Positions 22,598 through 34,567 of a stretch of 64,000 nucleotides of DNA are shown in pieces. This DNA is from Lobosporangium transversale (taxonomy: Eukaryota; Mortierellomycota; Mortierellomycetes; Mortierellales; Mortierellaceae): contig NW_019028999.1 in NCBI RefSeq assembly GCF_002105155.1, positions 496,001-560,000 of the forward strand, written 5' to 3'. Position 1 is the stretch's first letter; each line of letters opens with the position of its first letter. The notes under the pieces were generated by a model. That model was not told where the DNA came from. It saw nothing but the letters and a program-made list of their open reading frames with translations, and did not search any database. The translations under genes and the position numbers were made by a program.

Positions 22598-22925
22598 CAG
22601 TGCTTTTAATTGTTATATCCATTTTCAATTTGCATTGTTCCGATGAGAAATATGCTATCTCCGATTTAAGCTAACATAATTATCCTAAAAGTTATATGAT
22701 GTGCCTGAAAAATTGTTCAAACGTGATAACCAAATCGACTATCACAAATATCCAAACATCATGTCATTACATGTCCCACTAAATCCCATGGCCACCTGGA
22801 TAAAATTTGCAAACGTTCGAATAAATTTCTCATTTTTACCTTTGGACAATTTTTTATTCGTTGGAGCAACATAAAAGAAGACAGATAAAACTTATTTTAA
22901 GCTGATAAAATAATTAAAAGCGCCG
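22598..22925 (-). mobile_element. MITE copy C, TA-flanked
   Basis: A 328-bp copy in the same orientation as copy B. It starts CAGTGCTTTTAATTGTTATA and ends AATTAAAAGCGCCG, flanked by TA at 22596-22597 and 22926-22927. It shares CATTTTCAATTTGCATTG and ATCCAAACATCATGTC with copy B. Compared with B it lacks parts of the subterminal repeats. Confidence 0.75.
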
Positions 22926-22927
22926 TA

Positions 22928-23938
22928 TTCTTAAATTCAACTCTACAATACTAATTCCCATGAGTGCAAAAATGTTTACGTGCAAGATTTATTAAAATTC
23001 TAATGCAAAGGATCTAAATCACCCTTACATGTATACATATATATCTATATTCACTAATTTTTGGCCCCAGCTGGGAAAAAGTAGATCTGAAATAATAGCC
23101 TCTGGGTCCTTGTTATAAAAAAAGGGTATGTAGTGATTGCGCATCACTGTTCAAGGCCTTCACTACACTCGCCCACCATGCACTTTGTTGCAGTGGGGAA
23201 GAGAGAGGAAGAGCGATCTAGAAGTAATAAATATGAGCGAGCGAGCTGAGGATCAAACGTCCATCGTGCCTTCGCGTAGCCACTAGTAGGTTCCCTCCTG
23301 AATCATTGACTCGCCTAATCGCCAATCATTCCAACTTAAAGTATTTCAAAGCGCGATAGAATGCCATTGTATACTGTTCTATGATATGAAGTTACCTGTA
23401 TCCATGATAGATTTTTGGATATGGGTTTATCAAAGAAGAATGGGTGTAGTTTAGTCTTGAGAGTAGAACAGAAATCGTGTGATGCGAACCGTCTTTCCAA
23501 TCCAAGGAATAAAGAGAAAAGCCTAAGATAATTTACATTGGTACGAGAGATAAAAGGTGTTGAGTAATTATTTTTCATTTGCTTCTATACCTCAGGAAAA
23601 CCACTTACTGCCATTCAAGCCTAAAATTGCAAGCAACGCCTCAAATAAGGTTATTCGTTGCTTCAGGTGAATGCGCAAAAGTATATTTGTATACGTTTAT
23701 TTATCAGACGATTCTGAATGTGACACCTGAGCAATAGGGTAATATTCATGAGCGCGTGGAAGGTGGATTGCATAAGAGCAAATGCATCTTTAAATATCCC
23801 CTTTCTCTTCTTTTCTTCCATTGATTTGCTCTTCCTCCCTTCCCCTTCTCTACTCCTAGCTTCCACTCCACTCCACCCCTCTTCTCTTGTCTTCTATCTC
23901 TTTCCTAGTAGGGTTAGCATAACGTCTCACACACCACT
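22928..23938. other. Retroposon tail and GDE1 upstream region
   Basis: A retroposon tail (CTGGGTCCTTGTTATAAAAAAA) ends at about 23127. After it there is AT-rich sequence. CT-rich pyrimidine tracts (23790-23900) lie just before the GDE1 start and probably mark its promoter and 5' leader. Confidence 0.5.
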
Positions 23939-26462
23939 ATGAAATTTGGCAAGATCCTAATAAGAAACCAGGTACATCCTTCGTTCTTCACCGTTACACT
24001 TTATTCTTTCATTGAAATAAATAGTTATAAATAGGCTTGTTCGAATTAAAGAAAACTCCCTCTCATTCCCCTCTCACACCCCCTCCCACACCCTCTCCCT
24101 CACCCTCTGAAAATTTGAATGGTTCTGAATGAAGCATTCACAGCGACAAATGATCTCCTGCTGAATCCTCATTTGGCTCATTTTGCCATGGAATGCGTAT
24201 GTACTTAGATCCCAGAATGGAGCCGCCATTATGTCTCTTATAAGGGTCTTAAAAAGGAGATCAAAAATGGGCAAGAGGCTCTGGAGAGTGAACAATCCTC
24301 CATGGACGACGTTATCACCGGTAACTTTTCTTTTAAACATATTGTCATGTGTCATGGCAATTTCATGAGATGCGTCATGCATGGATCAGAGCAAAAGAAG
24401 TCGCTGTTGTTCCCATGATTATTCATTTATCTCTTCATTTTTTTATGCTTCTAGCCTTCATTTTTCATTTGGACAGAGAAGTTGAGAAGGTCAATAACTT
24501 CTTCGTTTACAAACGATCAGAGTTAGAACGACGTCTCCGCATCCTGTCTGAAAAGGCTAGACGTCTTTATCCCAACAATAGCATATTAGGCAATGGAGCT
24601 ATCAACTCACCTGTCACTACAAATTCACCGACCAGTTCACGGAAGACATCCAAAGCCGGTGTTAGTCCACGTTTGGACTTATCCATTGTGACGGCACCTG
24701 CGCCGTCTTCTCCAATACCACCCACAACCGTATCCACCAATGCATCTTTAGTTCCGCCATCGCCCTTCATCAATGATCCCGAGGCTGACAGAGAGTGTTT
24801 GCAGGCCATGGTTGAAACTAAGGAGATGCTGTCCAAGCTCTCTTGGTTCGCAGAGATGAATCGCAGGGCCGTTGAAAAGATTCTCAAAAAGTAAGTAGTT
24901 TAGCGTAATATGTCGCGCTTACACTTGCATGTGCTTCTTTTCTCTTAAAATGAAATGAGAGGAAGAATAGGTCGAACAAAGTCCTTTTCTCTTTCTCAAG
25001 TAGTATTGATAATGCTTATTCATCAAAGGCATTACTATACGCAGGACAATTGGACATTTCATTCAGTCATCATCATCATTGGAGAGGATCTAATTTGACT
25101 CGATTTTTTCCGATAAGTGCGGGGATGATTGTTTGTATAATGTGCATGTTGATGTGGTTTCTTAGGATGAGAAGAAGGTCCTATTATCTGGCATAGGTAT
25201 TCACACATGTGTACTGCGCGTGTGTATCTTCGTTCACGCGGTTGCTTACGATAATTATCCTTCTTTCATTTCATCCTAAAATGGTGACATGATTTAAAAT
25301 TTTTCACACTATTGGCTTGAATGGCTGGACGAGCCTTTTAAACTTTGAAAATCTGCTCTCCTCTAGAAGTGTTCAGCACTGAACCACGAAGAAATAGCCA
25401 CTGGCTGACACGGACGCTAAATTTACTTCTCGTCATACTAGATTTGATAAGCGCATGGCTCTTTTCAGTCGTGAAGACTACATGGCGACAAAAGTTAGCC
25501 TGTTACCTTTTGTCATTGATGGGCAACTCTTGGAGATGACCATTACTATTGACGTCCTCATCCGGGATATGAATGCAGTCGTGGCGGAGTATCCCCCTTT
25601 CCACAGAGGAATATCGCCAACTCGCACTAGTACTGAAGCCCGATTTGGTCTGAGTGAACAGCAGCTAAAAGATGCAATCAATGCCATTGAACATGATGAT
25701 GCTATTGCACTCAAGGCCATAATTGACACCAAGTTGAATGAAATGCCTGAACTGGAAGACAAGCTTTTTTCAGCCGCTCAATCTAGCCGGCTTGGACAGG
25801 TAGAAACAAAACTTGTTCCTGTAAGATAGCATGTTCAGGTGATACATCCATCTAACTTACACGGTATCCGGTACCTCACTATTACTATACTATAGCTTCC
25901 AAGATCTCTATTCAAGAAAGCATGCGAAGAGAAGGCATTTCAATGTATCGCTTTAATAATGTCGTTTGGGGCAGGATCTTTAATGGTCAATGTTAACGAA
26001 CAGACTGTCTTGCATAGACTGACAATTGAAGGAGGGACCTTCACTAAGGCTTCTGACATAGAAGACGATCAGTCTATGTCGAAGCAACATGAGCATAAAG
26101 AAATATCTGTAGTTCGAGATGATCCAACGACGATCACGTTTATCCTTCAACAGCTTTCCTCATGCGCTCAACAGAATTCTTTATGTACTTTAAAATCGAC
26201 GGCGGATATCTTCGGTCGCCGGCCATTGCATTACGCAGCCATGCATGGCTTCCCTAACATTGCAAGAGCACTCCTTCAGGATCTCAAAGGCTCTGGCGAA
26301 TTTGTAGACTTTTCAGATCCTTACTGGTTTGATACAGATGGGTTCACGCCACTCATTTACGCCGTATCGCGGGGCCAGGCTGAGGTTCTGAAAGTCTTAA
26401 TAGAGGAGGGTGACATCCGCGATGTTGATGCTGTCACAAATGGTAAAAGTCTCTCGATATGT

Positions 26463-26498
<36 letters not shown>

Positions 26499-29314
26499 CA
26501 ATTGACAGTACATTTGGATCCGTTGTTTTTAGCTTATGTGTCACATCCTTCGATACCAAAGATTCTTCCCTCAACCGTCAAGACTGTATTAAACCCGTTT
26601 GTTGGATCAGAGGTCAACTTGCATGCGGTTTTTACCTATACACCGTTATCGATTGCTTGTCGTTTGGGACATGTTGAGGTAGCTAAATTGCTTATCCACA
26701 ATGGTGCTAACCTGGATGCTCAGGACGAGGATGGGGAGTCATGCTTGATCATTGCTGCAAAGAATGGTCATGTTGAATGCGTGAAGCTACTAATTACTGG
26801 GAACGGGTATGCGAAAGGCGCTAATCTTGAGCTCAGGGAACGTTATTACGGATGGACAGCTCTTCACCTCGCAGGTTCGTAATGCATTTTCAAACAGGAA
26901 AGCAGAAAATGCTTTCTTTTTTTTTTTTTTTTTTTCGTGCCTATTGTTATAAGGAAACTAGCTTTGATACTGAAGTTTGATAATTGAAACTTGTAGCAAT
27001 CGAGAATCATCCTGAGGTTATTAAGGTTTTGCTTGCAGCTGGAGCCAATCCCAATGTTTACGATTTTTCATCATGGAGCCCACATGAGTATGCTGTCTTT
27101 GCTGCCAATAATGCTTGTGCTGCTCTTCTTCGTCCTGTGACTCTCAGTCTGGACGAGCGTCTACGCCTGCAAAAGCAGAACGCCGGAAGTGACGCAGCGC
27201 ATGCAAGCCCCATCTCGGTTTCGCAGCCCATGCTCTCTAGTCCTTCTGCAGGGACCTCTGGATCAAGCTCACCAAACTCACAGAAACTCGAAAAAGGCGA
27301 GTCACCGCCAACGTCAGCTGGAAAGAGCAGCAGCAAATCATTGAAGACAGCTCAGCGCGTATACGGACATAAGTATCTAGAAGATGAATCACTAATTGTT
27401 GTTACGCTGGGCTCTAATGACGCTCGCAGTACCGTGGAGCCTGTTGAGCTCTATATAAGCGGTGACAGTCATTCGTTTTTGACAGCCAGTACAGCATTTT
27501 CATTGGAAATTACGGCGGAGAATGCTACAGCAGGCGAGAAAGCCATCATTGACTTGCCTCTTAAGGATTCAAGTTATCACGATCAGATCGTTTTTTATGC
27601 ACCAAAGCCTGAAGACACTATCCTTAACTTTTCAGTTTACCCCACCTTTGGACCTTCAAGCAACAAGCTGGTCGGACGCGGCACAGCAATTCTCTCCAGC
27701 TTGGATAATCTTCGCAAAGACGTCAGGAACCAGCATCCAGAGATGACTTCCCTCCAAGGGATGAATATGACAGTACCTATCTTTGGTGTGGAAAAGATGA
27801 ATATTATTGGACGTGTTAGAGTTGAATTTACAGTTGTGCGTCCTTTCAAACATGAGAACCTCAAAGTCGGAAGCAAGCACACATATTGGAAGAGCTTGAC
27901 TACAACAGTAAGTGATACTCGAATGTATTACAGAATATAAAGCTTTTTATTTTTTTTTATTTTTTTATTTTTTATTTTTTATGTATATTGTTGACATCTA
28001 ATCCGACAAAAATACCCAATCCCGAATAGGTCATTGGTCATCGCGGCCTTGGAATGAACCGTAAGGTATCAAATCTTCAGCTCGGCGAGAATACCCTGCT
28101 TTCTTTTGTTACAGCCGCTTCTCTTGGGGCAGAATATGTGGAGTTTGGTATGTCCCCGCTCGTCGTGGTATTGTATGTGTGTCATTCGCCAGTCGATGAG
28201 GGCTATGGAATTGCTGACCTGAAAAGGTTTATTCCTTGTAATAGATGTTCAGATGACGAAGGATATGGTGCCTGTTTTATACCATGACTGGACAGTAACC
28301 GAGACTGGATTGGATATTCCTGTTAGCTCCATAACGGTAGAACAGTTCCAGAATCTCTCCAAATCAAAATCACGTAGTCATGGTAACAGTTCTCAGCCAG
28401 TCTCACCCAGACCTGGTGCCCCGAAACAAGCTACTCCTGCTTCACCATCTTCAGTTAGTCTAACTGTAGTGAAACCTGAGCTTGTGAGGAGGTCCACTCA
28501 TGATTCTGAATCAGACCCCCATAAGGAAAACCAACCGCGACTTGTTCGATCTAACAGTTTGGGCGCAATGGCCAAGATGAGGGCTCAGACAGCAGTATCT
28601 GAGCCTGCTAAGCCCGGAGCCAAGATGAAGGGCAATGGTCTGGGAACAATTCAGGCGCCATTCGCTACATTGAAAGATACGTTTGAGGTAGGATATCTAT
28701 TAACATTGACGATGACAAATGCAGGATTTATTCATAATTTGATATGTACAGTTCGAGCTCATGACTTTACACATTTTCATGTTTAGACTGTTCCAACGAA
28801 TATTGGATTCAATATCGAAGTCAAGTATCCCATGCTGGACGAAGCAGAGGATGCCAACATCCCTTTATATGCTTTTGAGATTAACCGATTTGTGGATCGG
28901 ATTTTAAAAGAGGTCTACGACCACGACCAAACACATCCCAACCGCAACATCATCTTTTCATCCTTTCACCCTGATATTTGTCTTTTGCTCAATATGAAAC
29001 AGCCAAATTATCCAGTGTTCTTTCTGACGGATGGAGGTACAAGCGTAGTAGCCGATCGTAGATGCAATTCTATTCAAGGAGCTGTCCGTTTCGCAACATC
29101 AATTGACCTGTTGGGAATTGTTACCAACAGTGCACCAATCATTGAAGCACCCAACCTGGTCAAGGCTATTAAAGAAACAGGTTTGCTGGTGTTCACTTAT
29201 GGAATAGATAACAATGATGTGGAGAACGCTAAACTTCAACGACGACATGGAGTTGATGCTGTAATTGTCGACTGCGTCTTGGCCGTGCGAAAGGGCCTTC
29301 AGCAAACAGAATAG
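23939..29314 (+). CDS. GDE1: SPX-ankyrin glycerophosphodiester phosphodiesterase
   Basis: GDE1 cleaves glycerophosphocholine and similar diesters in the cytosol to recover choline and phosphate. Ten exons join in frame to 1249 codons: 23939-23971, 24209-24320, 24455-24890, 25442-25799, 25896-26442, 26611-26874, 26997-27907, 28030-28147, 28245-28687 and 28787-29314. The SPX domain opens with MKFGK...IPEWSRHYVSYKGLKK and includes FHLDREVEKVNNFF. Ankyrin repeats follow (RRPLHYAAMHG, TPLIYAVSRGQAEVL, TPLSIACRLGHVEVAKLLI). The C-terminal catalytic domain has VIGHRGLGMN, GENT and EYVEFDVQMTKDMVPVLYHD. The SPX domain suggests inositol-pyrophosphate (phosphate-status) control. Length matches yeast GDE1 (about 1220 residues). 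Intron 5 (26443-26610) contains a T tract and stays open in frame. Confidence 0.94.
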
Positions 29315-29380
29315 TCATTTTAGAGTGAGTTGCTAGAAGGCAAGTCGTGTAGCTACCTAAATTGGCAAATCACTTTATAT

Positions 29381-29416
<36 letters not shown>

Positions 29417-30445
29417 CGGCAGCTGTCTTAATAATGAACGTTAGATTTAGAGTATAACAATAAAGCAGTAAAACTAGAGATGGGAAGAATTTTGTCTGAA
29501 TTTGCCTCTTCCTTTATTAGTACTAGAAAGAGAAGCGCCAGGCCTATGAAGGAGGAAAGCAAGTTCTTAACGAAATAGGCTACATTTGTCTGAAGAAGGG
29601 CTGATCTTTACCTCATTACAAGAGAGGTGTATCTGTCCTAATTCAGAAGTAACAAACTGGTGCCGTGTTTCATCCAGGTGTATTCCTCGTCAATGACCTT
29701 TTAGATTAAAATTGTATAATAGTATTATGTTACATACATCCAAGTAAGAAAAGACAAGCTTATGACGACACGCAGTTAAGCCCTGGTCTTGATGGCATTA
29801 ATGGAATGAATGACTCATGAATAAGCGAAAGTAGGTAATTTCTAACTCGTTATATTTATTATTCATTTTTGTGCACACAACCATTGCAGTGATGCATTAG
29901 TTTCCCTAAATTCTTAAGCAAGACTTTGTATTTGGTACAGCTTGCCATACAATTATCGTAATGTTGCAAGATAAAGAGGTATCCTAAACTTACATAATCT
30001 ATTAAATAGGCTCACGCTTGAAAGCTTGAAGCCTATGAATCTTTCTACAACCATGCCTATCATTAAAGAGCTCACAAGAGAAGGGAGAACGACCACTTAA
30101 CCATGTGGTGATAGATGAATGATAGTAGTGATCTTTTCCTGTACAGCTCGGCAAGACTTGATTTGTCACATCATTTACTTGCTCGTCTTCTTGCGTTCCC
30201 TTGATGTATCTGGGTTGGTAAACACTGCTAGTAGAGTTTGTTGGGCCTGTTGAAACCAGAGGGAGCCACAGCAACATATCATACCCAAGGTGATACAAAT
30301 ATCTCTGTTGGAGTGAGTGGTGAACTGTGTGTGGTTCAGATGTAGTGGACATAAACGGCGAAAGAATGCATCGAAAGGATGTGAGCGGTTATGAGAGCAA
30401 GGAAGAAGGGGTTGCTATGCCTGTTCAAGTCTTTGGCAAGAGAGT
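29315..30445. other. Intergenic before the Fanzor/PIN locus
   Basis: About 1.1 kb. A 29-bp A tract at about 29383-29411 may be a retroposon tail, but the diagnostic CCTTGTTATC motif is absent. A 116-codon minus-strand frame (30002-30352) has no recognisable features. Nothing else is supported. Confidence 0.4.
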
Positions 30446-30806
30446 ATGAATAGCAGTTGTGATCACGAGTTGATTTCGGTGAGTCCGCATAACAATGGTA
30501 TAGTTTCTAGACCCTATCTTCCACGTACAGCATGGCATTATTGTTGTTTTCAGACCTGGCACCAATCATGCGAGGTATTTCTCTTTCTGAGGGTTCCTTG
30601 TGTTAAACAGCCAGACAGAAAGCTTAGAAGAGATACAGACACAACGGTGAAAAAAATGTATGTGAGCAAACAGTTGCTGTGTTTATTTGTTGTCTGCACA
30701 TGCCTTCTTTCATCGCGGGCTTTTTTTTTATTGTTTCGCAAATCTTGTTTCCTTTTTTGTTCGTCAATCACTGTGTGCAGCTGAAGCATCTCTTTAGTTT
30801 CTGTAC

Positions 30807-32462
30807 ATGTATAAACACATTTTACATCGTGGCGTCTTTTTTTGTTCAAAACACAAGCGTTTTCCATTGGTGCTTCCAAACAAACTTTATTTTGGCGGCC
30901 ACTCCACAATCCAGGACAAGGATCAGCTGGCAACAGGCCTTAACTCTGTCTTCGATGTCTGTCTGTGTGCATATGAAGCGGACCCATGTATAGGGTGCCA
31001 TAATGAGGAGAATGATAGGATCGTGATGTCCCAAGACTCTGATTTTTTTGCGTACGAATGAGTCTGCTTCCTAGTGGGACCCCTTCCGCGCCGTAGACGG
31101 AAGTTTGGGGTTTACGATGTAGACAACGTTATCCAAGCACTAAGACTGCCATCACACGCGCATCTGGTGTTATTCTGTGCCATCGCAGGCAATGACTACT
31201 CAAGGAACCTCGAGACGTTAGGCCCGGTTAATAATCTTCGATTAATTCGAAACGTTGCGTGGAACGAGAACTACAATAAAATGCTTCGGGACTACCTAAG
31301 GGAAGCTAGTAAGGTGTTGGGAAGGAACGCAGCCTCTGAAGAAGGCCGTTTCAGAGTAGCTCTCCGCATTTTTACTTCCGACCATCAAACGTCGGCCCAA
31401 GCGCTACCATTGAACAATGAGTTCGATAACTTCAAGCAGCGTCTACTCAATGGAAAGGATCTTCGTCATAGAATGACTCAGCAAAGGCGAGCGCAGCGTC
31501 GCAGAACGTAAGGAAGCTCAAGCTATAGTTTTGACCTTGAAACCAAACGTCCCCAATACTAATCGTTAGTCCTTTTCTTGGATAATGTAGAGACACACCA
31601 TCATTCTATATAGTGAAAGGGTCACATAGGAACCAGTTCCGGCCCATCTTTTCTGACAAGGCGAGCATATTGAATGGGCGCACAGTTGATATCAGTAACT
31701 GCCATCAGCACGATAGGCCGGGCCTTAAGCATCCACCACGTCGGAAAAAGGCAAAAAAGAAGCAACAGAAAAAACAAAAGCGGAAGCACAAAGGCAAGAA
31801 GCCCCACAGGGCTAAAAAAGAAGGTGCACCAATTAGGGACTTGAAGGATGCTACGAAGGTTGATCACAGCTACAGCAGTAAGCACCTTATCAAGGCCTTA
31901 ACAATTGGGTCCCTTAAGGCCTCCATGGCAAGGAAAGGCGGACTGGACGCAGATGAAAGGGATAGTATTGCAAGCCAGATCCGAGGGGCTGTTGTTGCCC
32001 TCAACCGACTACGCCGCTATGCACACTGAGCGATTGCCTTGGACATTGAGAGGATCATGCGGTTACCAGGGGCAGCAAGGTCGAGGAAAAGGCACTGGAC
32101 GAGGTCTTTGATAGCAATGATTATTCCTTCCGTCTCGCCACCCTTCTTTTAAGTGGTCAAGGTGGCCCCAATTCAGCTTACGCGAGGGCAAAAAAACAAG
32201 GAAAGGCGGTAGAAACGCCCCATTATCTCCTCGCTTATGAACATTTCAAGGCCACCACTGAACTTTCCCCAATAAAGGAAATAGACATCACATTGGGGGA
32301 CGCGCAAGGCTTTGATCCCAAAAAGATCTCATTTCCAAGAGCGTCAGAGCTACTAATGGGCCAAGTACAGACATCATTAAGGCAGCACTACAGGAACGCA
32401 ATGGTGTAGCTTGTGTAAGGTATTTTCATGCATATTCTGCAATCAGATGCTCTTTATTCAGA

Positions 32463-32494
<32 letters not shown>

Positions 32495-33982
32495 CTAGTT
32501 TGATGTCGAGAAGACAAACGAAGATATGAGCGACATTGAGTTTTTTTTTGCGGGAGAACAAAAAAGTGAAAAAATACTCAGACTTTCCTACGCTCTCCTG
32601 GTCACCCGGGTATGTGTATCTGTCTGAACACGCCCTAGTTGACATCCTCTGGGCGAACGAAGATATCAAGCAGCTACTGGAGCGTATTCTGCCTCTCGAC
32701 AATCCTTCCAAGACTGCAATGTTTGAGTGTGTACAGGGAACAAAAGGGTTTTGATTCAGGCTCTCTTTTGTGACATTGGAGGCGATCGCATGGTTCTTGG
32801 ATATCAAGACAAAGTATCCCTGCAGTCACAGGACAAAGATCTAACTCGGTTCAAACTCAAAGGAACGATTTCTACCAACGGTCTAGTTCTGAATCTACTT
32901 GCCTATGACACAACCCAGACGAAGAGACAGCAGCAGTCTGACATAGATGAAGAAGACCCCAGCCAAGAACTGGAGCTTTCTCATGGATTTTTCAACACGA
33001 CGTGTTCAAAGGCAGCCGGTGAAGACCTGACAGATGAAGACTACGCAAACATAAACTGGAAGAGGAGCTCCAAACTGCTTGAAAACGTTGAGCTCACATT
33101 CAACAAACCAGGGCGGTGCCCATCCGCAAACACCACAACTATCGTCGGATGCGATCCTGGTATTGTTAATGCCCTTATGTTCTCCTCCCTGGATCCTCAC
33201 AACCCTAACTTGCGGCAAACGGTAAAGGTGAGAAGCAGGTTCTTGTACTTCCCCGCCCTCCGCTTCAATCACCTGTTGAACAAAAGGAAGCGTGAAAAAG
33301 GAATGATTGAGGTTGAGAACGTCATCCCTGTGTTTGGAAGGGATACGTACAATGAGTACTTTCAATGGATGAACGAGGAGTCTTAGACACAGATAGGATC
33401 AAAGAATTTGGATGTGCTTCAAGAATTCTACGAGTCCAGATGGCACCTGAAAAAAAAATGGGACCTACGAAAGGCTCAACGAGCTACGTTCGACTACGCG
33501 GTACAGCGAGTGTTGAAGATGCTCGGGGAAAAAAGGAGTGCTTGTCGTCGGCCTAGGGTCCTTTGAAAGTAGTAAAGGAGTTCCCAGCAAGCACACTGCT
33601 ATAACGAGACACCTTGTAACACAGGTATGGCTTTTTTTAAAAAAGTAAGAAAAGCTGGAAAGCCAAAGAACCCTTGCTAATAAACGACTGCCATTTGAAA
33701 CGCTTAGGTCAAAGCACGAGGACACTTCGCTGTAGGAGCGCACGAATTTTACACCAGCGCCCGCTGTCCCCGACCCCGACCCCTCTGCGATAGCTTTTTA
33801 GAGACGGTGTACCTCGCTCTAAATATTGCCGGGCATGTAAGGTATTCTTCGACCGTGACGCAGTAGGGGCGGAAAACATCGCAAGAATCGGCCTTGCTCA
33901 AATTGAGAGGCAAGAGAGGCTTGCAAAGTACAAGCCCACGGAAGAGTCGCCTGCTCCGGCTGTAAAGCGCGCACGACGCTAG
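30807..33982 (+). pseudogene. Decayed PIN/XPG-like nuclease plus Fanzor (TnpB-like) gene
   Basis: The first part (to 31511) resembles the XPG/FEN family: FDVCLCAYEADPCIG, NDRIVMSQDSDFFAYE, HLVLFCAIAGNDYSRNL. A lysine-rich linker follows (31740-31830). The region from 32755 looks like Fanzor, the eukaryotic RNA-guided relative of TnpB. It has RuvC-I with catalytic Asp in IVGCDPGIVNAL (Asp at 33153), a RuvC-II-like VLVVGLGSF (33535), the zinc-ribbon halves EFYTSARCPR and YCRACKVF, and RuvC-III FDRDAVGAENIA (33838). A clean GT-AG intron (33625-33707) lies between the RuvC-II-like and zinc segments. The frame is broken by TGA at 31058, a shift near 32750, TAG at 33384, a shift in the A run near 33530 and a shift near 33800. 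It ends at TAG 33982. The 5' end is not defined. One fused gene or two neighbours cannot be settled here; collinear frames favour fusion. Confidence 0.68.
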
Positions 33983-34567
33983 ACACAAGTATTTGGGTGC
34001 CGGCACACCCACAAAAAATTTGTAAGTTCTGTTTATTTTCGTCTCCTGTATCCTCTCTAATCTTTTGCCCCTGAATTTCTGGACTAACTTTAAAAACCGT
34101 ACAGATCAACAGATACCGGAACAACAATCTAGTCGATCATAATGGCATGTACCTTGACGGTGCTCAGTGCCTTGGGGGAACTTGAAAAATAAAATTACTT
34201 TTTTGACAGTTCTGTTGCCATGGTGCACTTTGTCCAATAATAAATGAAAATGGAGCCCATTATTTTATTTGCCACTGGAATGTTGTATGGAACAGTGGCG
34301 ATGCACTCAATGCTTGGGACGATGTGCCGCAGCCGAAGCATTGAGGGTCTAGCCTCGATTTTAATATTCCATCAATGGTTAGATTTATCAGGACGACAGA
34401 TCTTAATTGTAATTCTCAAGGAGGGCTCTTGCCAATGTTGTGAATATAAAAGAGTACTTTCCCTAACTTGGGTAAAAAAGAAAAGTTTGAAAGTGAACTT
34501 CATCCTTTTCAAGAAGAACTCCAGCCCAAGAAGTCCAATATTTTGAAATCACTGAAGATTTGAAAGA
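33983..34567. other. Intergenic between Fanzor relic and orphan gene
   Basis: AT-rich. A plus-strand frame (34244-34546) has no supporting motif. This stretch should hold the promoter of the gene starting at 34568. Confidence 0.4.

Noticed and set aside
23125-23290. Possible second tRNA-like SINE head on the minus strand (GTTTGATCC resembling a B box)
   Set aside because: The A box and cloverleaf cannot be drawn; the similarity is too weak.
30002-30352. 116-codon minus-strand frame
   Set aside because: No recognised motif, no neighbouring exons and an ordinary length for chance.
30679-30993. Phe-rich plus-strand frame
   Set aside because: It is in a different frame from the XPG-like motifs; the hydrophobic look comes from T-rich DNA.
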